Shown here piece after piece: positions 36,612 through 45,124 of a stretch of DNA of 58,943 nt (position 1 is the stretch's first letter; the number at the start of each line of letters is the position of its first letter). The stretch comes from Candidatus Fimivivens faecavium (lineage in GTDB: Bacteria; Bacillota; Clostridia; Oscillospirales; Ruminococcaceae), in the NCBI GenBank assembly GCA_018716105.1, contig DVKH01000029.1:1-58943 (forward strand), read 5' to 3'. A program made the position numbers and the translations under genes. Below the pieces are notes generated by a model. The model saw only the letters and a list, made by a program, of their open reading frames with translations, had not been told where the DNA came from and did not search any database.

Positions 36612-37334
36612 GTGAATGCAAACTTTCCCCGTATCATCTCCCTGCTCCGCAAAGAGGCGCACATCAGCCAGAAACAGGCCGCAGCGGAACTTGGGATTTC
36701 TCAGGCTCTTCTATCCCACTATGAAAAGGGGATCAGGGAGTGCGGGTTGGATTTCGTTGTCCGGGTCGCCGACTATTATTCCGTCTCCTGCGATTATCTG
36801 CTCGGGCGTTCCCCCGATCGGAACGGCTCGACCCTTTCGGTGGAGACCATCCCGGAGCCGGACAGCGCGGGGAAAGAAAACATTTACAGCGGCGCGGGGA
36901 TTCTCCCCACCCTCAATAAAAAGCTCATCGCCAATTCGCTCAACGTCCTGTTTGATCTCGTCTCGAAGACAAAAAACCGCCTGCTCATCGAAGAGGTTTC
37001 CGGGTTTTTAATGCTGTCGGTCTACCGGATGTTCCGCGTTGTCTACCGGAGCAACCCCAAAAACCAGGAGGGGCTGTTTTCGGTGCCCCAAACGCTCAGT
37101 TCCGGCTATGCCGACGCGGCGATGCGCCTCTGCGAGGCAAACGCCGAAGCGATTGTCTCAGGCCAGCTCTCCCGTCTCCCGGTTTTGGGCGAGGTCGGCG
37201 AGGTGGAACCGGTCACGATCACCTCGCAGGCGCTTTCCAGCGGGTATCCGCTGTTTGCGACCTCGCTGATGAACCTCGTCAAGAACGCCGAGGACCGCAT
37301 GAAGAGCGACAGCGGCAACGGAAAAGGAAAATAA
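36612..37334 (+). CDS. XRE-family helix-turn-helix regulator
   Basis: 240 residues from GTG 36612, eight bases after AGGTGA; the upstream TTG at 36591 is less likely. The N-terminal HTH_3 domain reads IISLLRKEAHISQKQAAAELGISQALLSHYEKGIRECGLDFVVRVADYYSVSCDYLLGR, split over residues 8-65. The remaining 170 residues are a mostly helical domain of no family I recognise, possibly for dimerisation or ligand sensing. Its promoter has an operator-like repeat, so it is probably autoregulated. Targets are unknown; the nitroreductase downstream is a candidate. Confidence 0.85.
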   Translation: MNANFPRIISLLRKEAHISQKQAAAELGISQALLSHYEKGIRECGLDFVVRVADYYSVSCDYLLGRSPDRNGSTLSVETIPEPDSAGKENIYSGAGILPTLNKKLIANSLNVLFDLVSKTKNRLLIEEVSGFLMLSVYRMFRVVYRSNPKNQEGLFSVPQTLSSGYADAAMRLCEANAEAIVSGQLSRLPVLGEVGEVEPVTITSQALSSGYPLFATSLMNLVKNAEDRMKSDSGNGKGK

Positions 37335-37428
37335 TGCATCCGCCCGGCATCTTTTATTTTAGCACCGTTCTCCTTTAAATAAAAGGGAAGGCAGAAAATT
37401 TTGAATCCTTTTAAATTGACTTCACATT

Positions 37429-37485
37429 TGGCGAACCGGAAATCCTGCTCAGGCAGCGGAGCAAAGCGGTTCGCCATTCTTTTTG
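37429..37485 (+). terminator. Terminator after the XRE gene
   Basis: TGGCGAACC (37429-37437) and GGTTCGCCA (37468-37476) close a stem with an internal CTGC-TCAG-GCAG hairpin, then TTCTTTTTG. It lies about 95 bp beyond the stop codon. Confidence 0.6.
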
Positions 37486-37526
37486 AACATTTTCATCTAA
37501 AACGGCGGAAGATAAAACCGGTTTGA

Positions 37527-37554
37527 TTGACACCTACCCTTCGGGTGGTATAAT
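37527..37554 (+). promoter_or_regulatory. Promoter with a palindromic spacer, upstream of the nitroreductase
   Basis: TTGACA (37527-37532) and TATAAT (37549-37554) are both perfect consensus with a 16-bp spacer. The spacer itself is a near palindrome, ACC-T-ACCC-TTC-GGGT-GGT (37532-37549). Regulators that bind between the boxes, such as MerR-type proteins, use such sites, but they usually have 19-20 bp spacers, so the mechanism is open. Confidence 0.65.
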
Positions 37555-37770
37555 AAGCGCTAAGGATTGGTTTTGCGCTGCCCGCATGCCTTATGTGCGG
37601 AGCGCGGCCTGGGCCGCGCTCCGCGTCCGATTCGCCGGGATTCAAACCGCCAAAGCCGGCCGGCGCGCCGCCGACGCGGCGTGCCGGCCCAAACGGCTCC
37701 GCCATTGCGGCATTATCATACATATTAAGGTTCCCACCCGCGAACTTACGGTGAAAGGAGCGTCCAGACG
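37555..37770 (+). other. GC-rich structured leader or small RNA of unknown class
   Basis: No coding sequence is supported. Strong stems: AGCGC...GCGCT right at the predicted RNA start; a 13-bp perfect hairpin GCGGAGCGCGGCC/GGCCGCGCTCCGC (37597-37624); a 14-bp hairpin GGCCGGCGCGCCGC/GCGGCGTGCCGGCC with one G-U pair (37658-37689); CCGC-CATT-GCGG near 37701. It ends with GAAAGGAG before the nitroreductase ATG. It does not match the SRP RNA, T-box, FMN or 6S features I looked for. Confidence 0.45.
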
Positions 37771-38292
37771 ATGACTTATCGAAGCAGGGAAGCCTATGAC
37801 CTCATCCTCGACCGCCGGAGCGTCCGGAAATTCAGCGGCGAGGCGCCCACCCGGGAGGAAATTGACGCGCTTCTGGACGCGGCTTTTCAGGCCCCATCCT
37901 CTAAAAGCCAGTTTCCCTGTCACTATATCGTGATCGACGACAGCGCGGTGAAGGACCAAATCCTTTCGTTTCACACCAGCGCGCAGCCGATCAAAAACGG
38001 AAACCCCGTCGTCATCTGCGTCGCCGCCGACACCACGCTCGGCTGGAACACCTGGCGGGACGACGCCGCCGCCGCGACGATGAACCTCCTCCACGCCGCG
38101 AACGCCATCGGGCTCGACGGCTGCTGGTGCGGGGTCTATCCGCGCGACGTGCGGGTGGACGGCATGATCAAAACGCTCGGCCTCCCCGCCGGAATCCTGC
38201 CCTATTCCCTCGCCGTCATCGGGCATGGCCTCTCCCATCGCCCCCGGCCGGAACGCCGCCGCGAAGAGCGCGTCCACAGAAACCGCTGGTAA
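37771..38292 (+). CDS. Nitroreductase family protein
   Basis: A 173-residue flavin-binding oxidoreductase of the nitroreductase fold. The FMN-phosphate motif RRSVRKFSGEAPTREEIDALLDAA is at residues 15-38, with APSSKSQFPCHYIVID and LHAANAIGLDGCWCGVYPR later. Members reduce nitro compounds, quinones or flavins with NAD(P)H; the substrate is not predictable here. The last 15 residues are very basic. AAAGGAG is 11 bases before the ATG. The gene is preceded by a strong promoter and a long structured leader. Confidence 0.88.
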   Translation: MTYRSREAYDLILDRRSVRKFSGEAPTREEIDALLDAAFQAPSSKSQFPCHYIVIDDSAVKDQILSFHTSAQPIKNGNPVVICVAADTTLGWNTWRDDAAAATMNLLHAANAIGLDGCWCGVYPRDVRVDGMIKTLGLPAGILPYSLAVIGHGLSHRPRPERRREERVHRNRW

Positions 38293-38329
38293 ACAAAAGC
38301 CAGCCAAATTCAGGAAAAGAGGTGTCCCC

Positions 38330-39634
38330 ATGCGAAAACGGCTGCTCGCCCTGTTCCTTTCGGCTTTCCTGCTCTCGGGCTGCAGCCTGACGCTGGGAAC
38401 CGAAGACCTGCTCGTCCCGCCCAAGCTGACGGCCGAACAAGCCGCGCTCAACGACGCGCTCGCAAAAGCGCTCGGGACCAACTCGTTCCGCCTCAAATAT
38501 CCGCGGCGGGGAGAATCGCTGTCCGCTTTCGTCTTCCATGATCTCGACCGCGACGGCGTTCAGGAAGCGATCGCGTTTTATGAACTGACCGTCGGCGGCA
38601 CAACCTCGACCTGGATGAGCGTTCTCGCAAAAGACGAAGGCGGATGGAAGAGCATCTACGATATCCCAGGCGGCGGCAGCGAAATCGACGCGGTCGCGTT
38701 CGCCCCCGTCAGCGACGAGGAAGCGGACAACATCATTGTCGGCTGGTCGGTTCCGGGACAGGATTACTATACCGCGTCGATCTATTCGTTCGACGGGAAA
38801 TCGGTCGAAACGCTCTTCTCCGGCGATTACAGCGAATGGCTGATCACCGACGTCGACGGGGACGCGCTTTCGGAGCTCTTTCTCTGTACGCTCAACGCCG
38901 CCCGCCCGGCGGTCGTCCGATTGGTCAAATACCGAAACGGGACCGTCTCGGTCGCGGATGAGCTCCCGCTTCCTTCGGCAATGACCGGTTTCGAACAAAT
39001 TCTGTTCGGCCCGCTGACCGAAAGCCTTTCGGCTTTTCTGGCCGACATTAATCTTTCGGGAGGCCAGGTCAGCACCGTTATCGCCATCGTCGACCGCTCT
39101 ACGCTGGAGAGCATATCGGAAGAAGATCTCGGGATCTACGTCTCCTTCGACCGATTGCCGCCCACGCTCAACTGCCGGGATATCAACGGGGACGGCTTCG
39201 TGGAGATCCCGGTGAACTATCCGCTCCCCGGCTATGAAGAGTTCGACGAGGTGGAAAAGCTCTACCTCACAGACTTTATGGGGATTCGCGATGGAAGCCT
39301 TTTCACCGCGATGTCGGTTGCGGTCAATTTTGCGGAAGGTTATCTTGTCCAATTCCCAAAGGAATGGCCCAACGGCGTCACGGTCCGCCAGCAGTCCGAC
39401 ACCGGCGAATGGCGGTTCGTCCTCTATAACGGGGATCTTGAGGATTCCTCGGTGGAGCTTCTCCGCATCAAGGTCGTTTCACCCGCCGACTATCAAGATA
39501 AATTCGACACCCTCCCCTATCAGAAACTCGCCTCAAAGGGCACTAAAGAATACTACGGCTATATCCCTCCCGGCGACTATCCCGGCTATTCGATCACCTA
39601 TGAAGAGCTGGCCGGCCTCTTCTCCCTTCTGTAG
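38330..39634 (+). CDS. Lipoprotein with three D-x-D-x-D-G motifs, upstream of a two-component system
   Basis: 434 residues. Signal peptide and lipobox LLSGC give an acylated Cys18. Three calcium-loop-like motifs lie at about 71-76 (DLDRDG), 174-178 (DVDGD) and 284-289 (DINGDG), at roughly 105-residue spacing, in a beta-rich protein resembling VCBS/FG-GAP-type propeller repeats. No enzyme motif is seen. AAAGAGGTG is six bases before the ATG. It lies 18 bp before the response regulator gene and is probably cotranscribed, so it may act as an outside sensor or accessory for the kinase. Confidence 0.78.
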   Translation: MRKRLLALFLSAFLLSGCSLTLGTEDLLVPPKLTAEQAALNDALAKALGTNSFRLKYPRRGESLSAFVFHDLDRDGVQEAIAFYELTVGGTTSTWMSVLAKDEGGWKSIYDIPGGGSEIDAVAFAPVSDEEADNIIVGWSVPGQDYYTASIYSFDGKSVETLFSGDYSEWLITDVDGDALSELFLCTLNAARPAVVRLVKYRNGTVSVADELPLPSAMTGFEQILFGPLTESLSAFLADINLSGGQVSTVIAIVDRSTLESISEEDLGIYVSFDRLPPTLNCRDINGDGFVEIPVNYPLPGYEEFDEVEKLYLTDFMGIRDGSLFTAMSVAVNFAEGYLVQFPKEWPNGVTVRQQSDTGEWRFVLYNGDLEDSSVELLRIKVVSPADYQDKFDTLPYQKLASKGTKEYYGYIPPGDYPGYSITYEELAGLFSLL

Positions 39635-39652
39635 ATCACATAGGAAAGGACG

Positions 39653-40351
39653 ATGAATATGAGAAAAGTTCTCATCGCAGAGGATGAAGATGCGATCCGC
39701 GACTTTGTCGTGATCAACTTAAAGCGCGCCGGCTACGACGTCACCGATGTGGCGAACGGCCTCGACGCGATTTCCGCCTTTGAAAACAGCCCAAACGGAT
39801 TTGACGTCGTCATTCTCGACGTGATGATGCCCGGGGCGGACGGCTTCACCGTCTGCAAAAAAATCCGTGAACAGTCCTCGTCCATCGGCATCGTCATGCT
39901 GACCGCGAAAAGCCAGGAGATGGACAAGGTCAACGGCCTCATGCTCGGGGCCGACGACTACATCACCAAGCCGTTTTCCCCGTCCGAGCTGCTCGCGCGG
40001 GTCGACGCGATCCACCGCCGCGTCTCGATGGCCGCGCCGCAGCAGCCGGGCCCGGTGATCGTCTCCGGGCCGTTCTCGATCAACATGAAAAGCCGCACCC
40101 TCACCAAAAACGATATGCCGATTGACCTGACCCAGGTCGAGTTTTCAATCATGGAGCTGTTTTTACAGAATCCGGATACGGCGCTCGACCGCGCGCAGAT
40201 CCTTTCAACCGTCTGGGGAGAGAAGTATTTCGGCGACATCAAGATTGTCGACGTCAACATCCGCCGCCTGCGCATGAAGGTGGAGGACGATCCCGGCAAC
40301 CCCCGCTATATCACAACCGTGTGGGGCTTCGGTTATAAATGGACGCCGTGA
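39653..40351 (+). CDS. Response regulator, OmpR/PhoB type
   Basis: 232 residues. Receiver domain about 4-118 with acidic pocket EDED at 10-13, phosphoacceptor Asp56 in VILDVMMPG, the threonine in MLTAKS and the lysine in YITKPFSP. The winged-helix effector domain occupies about 138-230 (LTQVEFSIMELFL, VNIRRLRMKVEDDPGNPRYI in two parts, VWGFGYKW). It should bind direct repeats in target promoters. It pairs with the kinase that starts 52 bp downstream. Confidence 0.95.
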   Translation: MNMRKVLIAEDEDAIRDFVVINLKRAGYDVTDVANGLDAISAFENSPNGFDVVILDVMMPGADGFTVCKKIREQSSSIGIVMLTAKSQEMDKVNGLMLGADDYITKPFSPSELLARVDAIHRRVSMAAPQQPGPVIVSGPFSINMKSRTLTKNDMPIDLTQVEFSIMELFLQNPDTALDRAQILSTVWGEKYFGDIKIVDVNIRRLRMKVEDDPGNPRYITTVWGFGYKWTP

Positions 40352-40403
40352 CCGGCTCCCGATGAACCCGGAATCCGAATATTGCGTCAGGAGGTGAACC
40401 CGC

Positions 40404-41861
40404 GTGGCCCAGAAAAAAATGACCACCCGCTGGCTGACCAGCAGCTTTGGCGTCATCGTCATCATTCTGGTGCTGGTGGAGTTTGCATTTGCGTTTGCGG
40501 TCCGGATGTATTATTATAATTCGGTACAGCAGACCCTTCTGTCACAGGCGAGCGTTATCACATCCCTCCTCTCAAAATACGCCGAGGATTCCGCGACGGA
40601 TTATCAGCGCGAGGTGCGAAACCTGATCGAAAACTTCGACCTTCGCAACCAGATGGAACTGATGGCCGTAGGCCCCTACGGCGACGTGCTGGTGACCTCC
40701 TCCGGTTTCGAGGTGGCCGAAAAGATCGAGATGCCCGACTTTCAGCAGGCGCTCTCGAGCACCAGCCGGATGGGTTCCTACCGCGGCGCCATCAACCATG
40801 AGAACGTTCTCGCAATCAGCATGCTGTCTCCCTCCAGCGACGAATCGCTCGCCGCGGTGCGTTTGGTCGTATCTCTGGAAAATGTCGACCGCCGCATCCT
40901 TACAATGATCATCTTCGCCGTGCTGATCGGCGCGGCGATCCTGTTTTTCGTCGTGCTTTCCAGCTCCTATTTCATCAGCTCGATCGTCATCCCGGTCGGT
41001 GAAATCGGAAAGACCGCGCGCAAGATCGCGCAGGGGGATTTCAACGCCCGCCTCCAGAAAAAGAACGACGACGAAATCGGCGAACTCTGCGAAACCATCA
41101 ACTATATGGCGGAGGAGCTTCAGACCGCTGAAAAGCTGAAAAACGAATTTATCTCCTCGGTTTCCCACGAGCTGAGAACCCCGCTCACCGCGATCAAGGG
41201 CTGGGGCGAAACCATCCTCGACGGCGGCGAAATCGACAGCGAAACGCTGACAAAGGGCATGAAGGTCATCATCAGCGAAACCGACCGCCTCTCCGGCATG
41301 GTGGAGGAGCTTCTCGACTTCTCCCGCATCCAGTCCGGGCGGATGCGGCTGTCGATGGAGAAGATCGACCTTCTGGCCGAGCTGGAGGAAGCGGTCCTCA
41401 TGTACACCGAAAAAGCGAAGCGCGACAATATTGAGCTTTTGTTCGATGAACCGGAGACGGCGCTTGCGGTCATCGGCGACCGGAACCGCCTCAGGCAGGT
41501 TTTTATCAACGTCATCGACAACGCCATCAAATATTCGAATCCCGGCTGCACTGTCGCGGCCGCATGCGGACTGGACAACGAAACCATCTACATTTCGGTC
41601 ACCGACAACGGCTGCGGCATCAGCCGGGAGGACCTTCCGAAAATCAAACAGAAATTTTATAAGGCGAATCTCACCCGCCGCGGCTCCGGAATCGGCCTCG
41701 CGGTGGCGGATGAAATCATCGCCATGCACAACGGTTCGATGGAAATCGAATCCGAGCTGGGGATCGGCACAACCGTGACCATCCTGCTGCCGACGGTGCG
41801 CCGGTATGAACAGCTCGAAGCGCAGAAAGCGCAGCAGCAGGCAAAGGAGGAACCTGATTGA
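40404..41861 (+). CDS. Membrane sensor histidine kinase with HAMP domain
   Basis: 485 residues. TM1 at about 14-33, an extracellular sensor region to about 164, TM2 at 165-190, HAMP to about 240, the phosphoacceptor His255 in SVSHELRTPLTAIKG, and an ATPase domain with the N-box VIDNAIKY, DNGCGIS and GSGIGLAVADEI. It is a typical partner of PhoB-type regulators. The start is GTG 40404 after GGAGGTGA. The C-terminus is Gln/Lys/Glu-rich. Its stop overlaps the next start. Confidence 0.95.
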   Translation: MAQKKMTTRWLTSSFGVIVIILVLVEFAFAFAVRMYYYNSVQQTLLSQASVITSLLSKYAEDSATDYQREVRNLIENFDLRNQMELMAVGPYGDVLVTSSGFEVAEKIEMPDFQQALSSTSRMGSYRGAINHENVLAISMLSPSSDESLAAVRLVVSLENVDRRILTMIIFAVLIGAAILFFVVLSSSYFISSIVIPVGEIGKTARKIAQGDFNARLQKKNDDEIGELCETINYMAEELQTAEKLKNEFISSVSHELRTPLTAIKGWGETILDGGEIDSETLTKGMKVIISETDRLSGMVEELLDFSRIQSGRMRLSMEKIDLLAELEEAVLMYTEKAKRDNIELLFDEPETALAVIGDRNRLRQVFINVIDNAIKYSNPGCTVAAACGLDNETIYISVTDNGCGISREDLPKIKQKFYKANLTRRGSGIGLAVADEIIAMHNGSMEIESELGIGTTVTILLPTVRRYEQLEAQKAQQQAKEEPD

Positions 41862-42787
41862 ACAAAAAAAAGATCGTCTACACCTCGATCGGCGGACAGG
41901 CGCTGATTGAAGGGGTGATGATGCGCGGCCCTTATACTTCCGCGATGGCGGTGCGAAAGCCCGATGGGGAAGTGGAAGTCTCCACCTGGGAAACCGAAAC
42001 GAAGAAGCGCCCGTGGTACAAGACAACGCCGTTTATCCGCGGGTTTTTTAACTTTGTCGATATGATCACGCTCGGCTATCGCTGTTTGATGCGCTCCGCC
42101 GAACTCGCCGGGGTTGACGACGAGGAACCGACCGGCCTGGAAAAAAAGCTGATGGACCTGCTCGGCGAAAAGTTCACAACCGTCTTTTCCTGGCTCGCGA
42201 TGATCCTTGGCGCGGCGCTTGCGGTCGGGCTCTTCATGGTCCTGCCCACCGTCATCGTCGGCATTCTCCGCCCGCTGCTCCCGTCGCAGCTCGCGCTCGC
42301 GGCGGTGGAAGCGTGCCTTAAGATCGGGATATTCGTCCTCTATCTCTGGGCGACCTCGCGCGTCAGGGAGATCCAAAGGGTGTTCGAATACCACGGTGCG
42401 GAGCATAAAACGATCGCCTGCTTCGAAGCCGGAGAAGAGCTGACCCCCGAAAACGCGAAAAAGCACACCCGATTCCATCCCCGCTGCGGGACCAGCTTTC
42501 TGCTGATTGTGATGGTGGTCTCGGTATTGGTTTTCTCGATGGTCACCTGGGAAAACCTCCTGATCCGCATCGGCCTCAAGCTTGCGATGCTTCCGGTCGT
42601 GGTCGGGATCGCCTATGAAATCATCAAACTCGCCGGTAAATATCAAAACCCCGTCACCCGGGCGATCTCGGCCCCCGGCCTCTGGCTCCAACGCCTGACG
42701 ACCCGCGAACCGGATCTTGGGCAGCTCGCCGTGGCAATCGCCGCGATGACGCCCTGTATCCCCGAAGACGGAAGCGACAGGGGGTAA
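41858..42787 (+). CDS. DUF1385 membrane protein (YqhQ-like)
   Basis: 309 residues with four hydrophobic segments in the second half. The opening IGGQALIEGVMMRGP and the EYHGAEHKTIACFEAGEELTPENAK region, split by helix boundaries, and TRFHPRCGTSFLL are the diagnostic DUF1385 motifs. Function is unknown; in many Firmicutes it is next to prmC and prfA, and here prmC follows but prfA does not. The start is TTG 41858, with AAAGGAGG upstream and a four-base overlap with the kinase gene. Confidence 0.9.
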   Translation: MNKKKIVYTSIGGQALIEGVMMRGPYTSAMAVRKPDGEVEVSTWETETKKRPWYKTTPFIRGFFNFVDMITLGYRCLMRSAELAGVDDEEPTGLEKKLMDLLGEKFTTVFSWLAMILGAALAVGLFMVLPTVIVGILRPLLPSQLALAAVEACLKIGIFVLYLWATSRVREIQRVFEYHGAEHKTIACFEAGEELTPENAKKHTRFHPRCGTSFLLIVMVVSVLVFSMVTWENLLIRIGLKLAMLPVVVGIAYEIIKLAGKYQNPVTRAISAPGLWLQRLTTREPDLGQLAVAIAAMTPCIPEDGSDRG

Positions 42788-42797
42788 CGATTTCTTT

Positions 42798-43706
42798 ATG
42801 ACGCTCGGTGAACTCTATTTGGAATGCCGGAAAAAGCTCACCCATGACACAGCGGATTTCGATCTTTCCCAGCTTCTGACGGCGCAGTTCGGCTCCGTCC
42901 CCTCAATCCGATCCGCCGCCGATCCCGTATCCGCCGTCTTCCAGGTCCCTCCATCGGTCCGCCGGCCCGAAATGGAGGTTTCCGCCGAGGATGCGTTTAT
43001 CTTTCAGATGAAGGTCAAACGCCTCGCGGACGGGTATCCGCTTCAGTATCTGCTCGGCGAATGGGAATTCTATTCCGTTCCGCTGAAGGTCGGCGAGGGC
43101 GTTCTGATCCCCCGCCCCGACACCGAAACGCTGGTGGACGCGGCGCTCGCGCTGCTGGCGGGCCGGACCGAGCCTGTGATCGCGGACCTTTGCTCCGGAA
43201 GCGGCGCGATCGCGCTCGCCATCGCTAAAAACCACCCGGACGCCAAAGTCTATGCGGTCGAGGTTTCGCCCGAGGCGCTTTATTACCTCTATGAAAACAT
43301 CGAGATGAATAAGCTGGGCGGACGAGTCGAAGCGATCTCCGGCGACGTATTCGAAACGCTGGCCCTGCCTCCCCTCGACCTTCTCGTCTCCAACCCGCCG
43401 TACCTCACGGCCCGGGAACTCGAAGAACTCGATCAGACCGTCCGGTATGAGCCGGCGCTCGCGCTTGACGGCGGCGAAGACGGGCTCCGCTTTTACCGGC
43501 GGATCTCGGAGACCGGCTCGCTGCTGCTCAGGCCCGGCGGGACCCTGATGTTCGAGGTCGGCTATCAACAGGCGGACGCCGTCGCCTCGATCATGAGGGA
43601 TCGGGGTTATGGAACAATCGCCTTTCAGCAGGACCTCAACCAGATCCGCCGCTGCGTGAGCGGGGTTTGGCCCATCACTGTAAAAGAAACCGTCAAAGCG
43701 GAATGA
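42798..43706 (+). CDS. prmC: Peptide chain release factor N5-glutamine methyltransferase
   Basis: 302 residues. The N-terminal helical domain carries PLQYLLGEWEFYSVPLKVGEGVLIPRPDTE split over residues 77-106; the SAM domain has IADLCSGSGAIALAIAK and the catalytic NPPY near residue 197. It methylates the glutamine of the GGQ motif in release factors. It starts 10 bp after the DUF1385 gene and ends at a terminator, so the release factor gene prfA is not in this operon. Confidence 0.94.
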   Translation: MTLGELYLECRKKLTHDTADFDLSQLLTAQFGSVPSIRSAADPVSAVFQVPPSVRRPEMEVSAEDAFIFQMKVKRLADGYPLQYLLGEWEFYSVPLKVGEGVLIPRPDTETLVDAALALLAGRTEPVIADLCSGSGAIALAIAKNHPDAKVYAVEVSPEALYYLYENIEMNKLGGRVEAISGDVFETLALPPLDLLVSNPPYLTARELEELDQTVRYEPALALDGGEDGLRFYRRISETGSLLLRPGGTLMFEVGYQQADAVASIMRDRGYGTIAFQQDLNQIRRCVSGVWPITVKETVKAE

Positions 43707-43740
43707 AAAAAGGCGCGCCTTTGCGGGGCGCGCCTTTTTT
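43706..43740. terminator. Bidirectional terminator after prmC
   Basis: AAAAAAGGCGCGCC (43706-43719) and GGCGCGCCTTTTTT (43727-43740) pair perfectly. It separates prmC from the convergent lipoprotein gene that ends at 43746. Confidence 0.85.
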
Positions 43741-43745
43741 CATGA

Positions 43746-44972
43746 TTACTGCAATCCGATCTGCGTCTTGCTGATGACCTTTCCGCCCTGGAACATGATG
43801 TTGCAATTTGCCCCAACCATGCCCTTTCCATACCAGGCATAGATTTCAGTCACATAAGCCGAACCCATACCCAAATCCGATTTAGACAGCAGCTCGCCAG
43901 GCGACCCCGCAATTTCAACCACCTGCGCATAGGTCATCCCCGTCTGGATCCGATCAAACGCCGCTTTGGTGATCAGGCCGTCGTTTTCTAGCGCTTCTTT
44001 GGCTTCTTCCGGATTGTATCTGACGGTTTTAATCACAGAATCCAACAGCGCTTCATCTTCAGCGGTCATATCTCCACGCTTTATATAAGTAAAATTAAAC
44101 ACTGCGTTGTCTTGGAATGAAAAATACAAACGCCCACTGCCCAACTCAGAATATGTAAAGTCCCAGATGCCGTAATTTATCCCCTGATATATCGCTGTCG
44201 TTTCGTTGGTTATCTTTAGATTACCACTGTTGGTGAATCCTTCCTTCATTCCAGAGGCGAATTCTTCTCGGTACTTTTCATCATTCTTGCATTCCAAGAG
44301 TTCAAAACTCAGGGCGCTGTTCGCCGACTGCAGCTCATGATACCCTGACTCGCTCCAATCGCTTGGGGCGTAAAACACGACAGAACCCCAATCAATCTTG
44401 ACAAAATCATCTGGAATGGGTTCTCCTTTGAGGGCCACACTCTCTAATATCGTTTCGGTCAGCGCCAGTTGTTCCTCTGAAAACGCTCCGACATTCTGAA
44501 AAGACAATGCAATGACCGCACGGTTCCAGATGGTTACATACATCTTGCCAAAAATCTTTCCCTCATGCGAAACATAATCGAACGCGCCATACTCAATGCC
44601 GTGATACGTTTCACTTCTCTGATTGTCAATAACCGCGCCGTTTCCATCGGTCAACGCTTTTTCCAGCGATTCAACATAGATGTCGATTTTCGTCATATTT
44701 GCAGTTTCATCCTGATTGATCATACCCATCAACGCCAGATCGCCATTTTTTAAAGTAAGTTCGCCGTCTTCTTTCCAGTTCTCTGGAACGGAAAATGACA
44801 TGACCTCCCAGTCGATGTCTTTCCAAACCACCTCGGGTTCTGCCTGACCGCTCTCGGTCAGCGAACTCCCATTCTGCTCCATGCCAGAATTGCCACCCGA
44901 TGTTTTGGCGCCGCATCCAACCAAGGACAGCGCTAGCGCCGCAGCAAGAATAAATGTGCTGATTTTTTTCAT
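43746..44972 (-). CDS. Lipoprotein with an internal duplication and a C-terminal DUF3862-like domain
   Basis: 408 residues. Lipobox LSLVGC gives an acylated Cys20, then a Ser/Gly/Glu linker. Residues about 52-182 and 192-325 are diverged copies of one module: each starts I-D-W-x4-F-x2-P-x2-W and has Y-x-G-I-x-Y-G-x2-D/W-F near its middle. The last 70 residues (FDRIQTGMTYAQVVEIAG, then GANCNIMFQGGKVISK) match the BLIP/SmpA-like DUF3862 fold, which usually mediates protein contacts at the cell surface. Base composition is clearly more AT-rich than in the neighbours. Function is unknown. Confidence 0.82.
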   Translation of the reverse strand: MKKISTFILAAALALSLVGCGAKTSGGNSGMEQNGSSLTESGQAEPEVVWKDIDWEVMSFSVPENWKEDGELTLKNGDLALMGMINQDETANMTKIDIYVESLEKALTDGNGAVIDNQRSETYHGIEYGAFDYVSHEGKIFGKMYVTIWNRAVIALSFQNVGAFSEEQLALTETILESVALKGEPIPDDFVKIDWGSVVFYAPSDWSESGYHELQSANSALSFELLECKNDEKYREEFASGMKEGFTNSGNLKITNETTAIYQGINYGIWDFTYSELGSGRLYFSFQDNAVFNFTYIKRGDMTAEDEALLDSVIKTVRYNPEEAKEALENDGLITKAAFDRIQTGMTYAQVVEIAGSPGELLSKSDLGMGSAYVTEIYAWYGKGMVGANCNIMFQGGKVISKTQIGLQ

Positions 44973-44995
44973 AATTTACCACTCCTTTGCTTTGA

Positions 44996-45024
44996 ATTTT
45001 ATCATAATGCATAAATATAGTCAA
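44996..45024 (-). promoter_or_regulatory. Promoter of the duplicated lipoprotein gene
   Basis: On the minus strand TTGACT (45019-45024), 17-bp spacer, TAAAAT (44996-45001), only 24 bp before the ATG, with AAAGGAG in between. The surrounding 100 bp is very AT-rich. Confidence 0.65.
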
Positions 45025-45088
45025 TAATTACATACAATATATGTTTATATTAACACACATTGAATGCTGCTAGTCATAAATTACAAGC

Positions 45089-45123
45089 AAAAACGGTGCT
45101 ATTAATTTAACAGCACCGTTTTG
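45089..45123 (-). terminator. Terminator of the U32 peptidase gene
   Basis: AAAACGGTGCT (45090-45100) and AGCACCGTTTT (45112-45122) form an 11-bp perfect stem with an AT-only-like loop. On the minus strand it follows the stop codon by two bases and is followed by TTTTT-like sequence. Confidence 0.8.
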
Positions 45124-45124
45124 C

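Noticed and set aside
37555-37770. SRP RNA, 6S RNA, tmRNA or FMN riboswitch in the nitroreductase leader
   Set aside because: The conserved tetraloop and asymmetric loop of SRP RNA, the central bubble of 6S RNA, a tRNA-like end and the FMN core were each looked for and not found.
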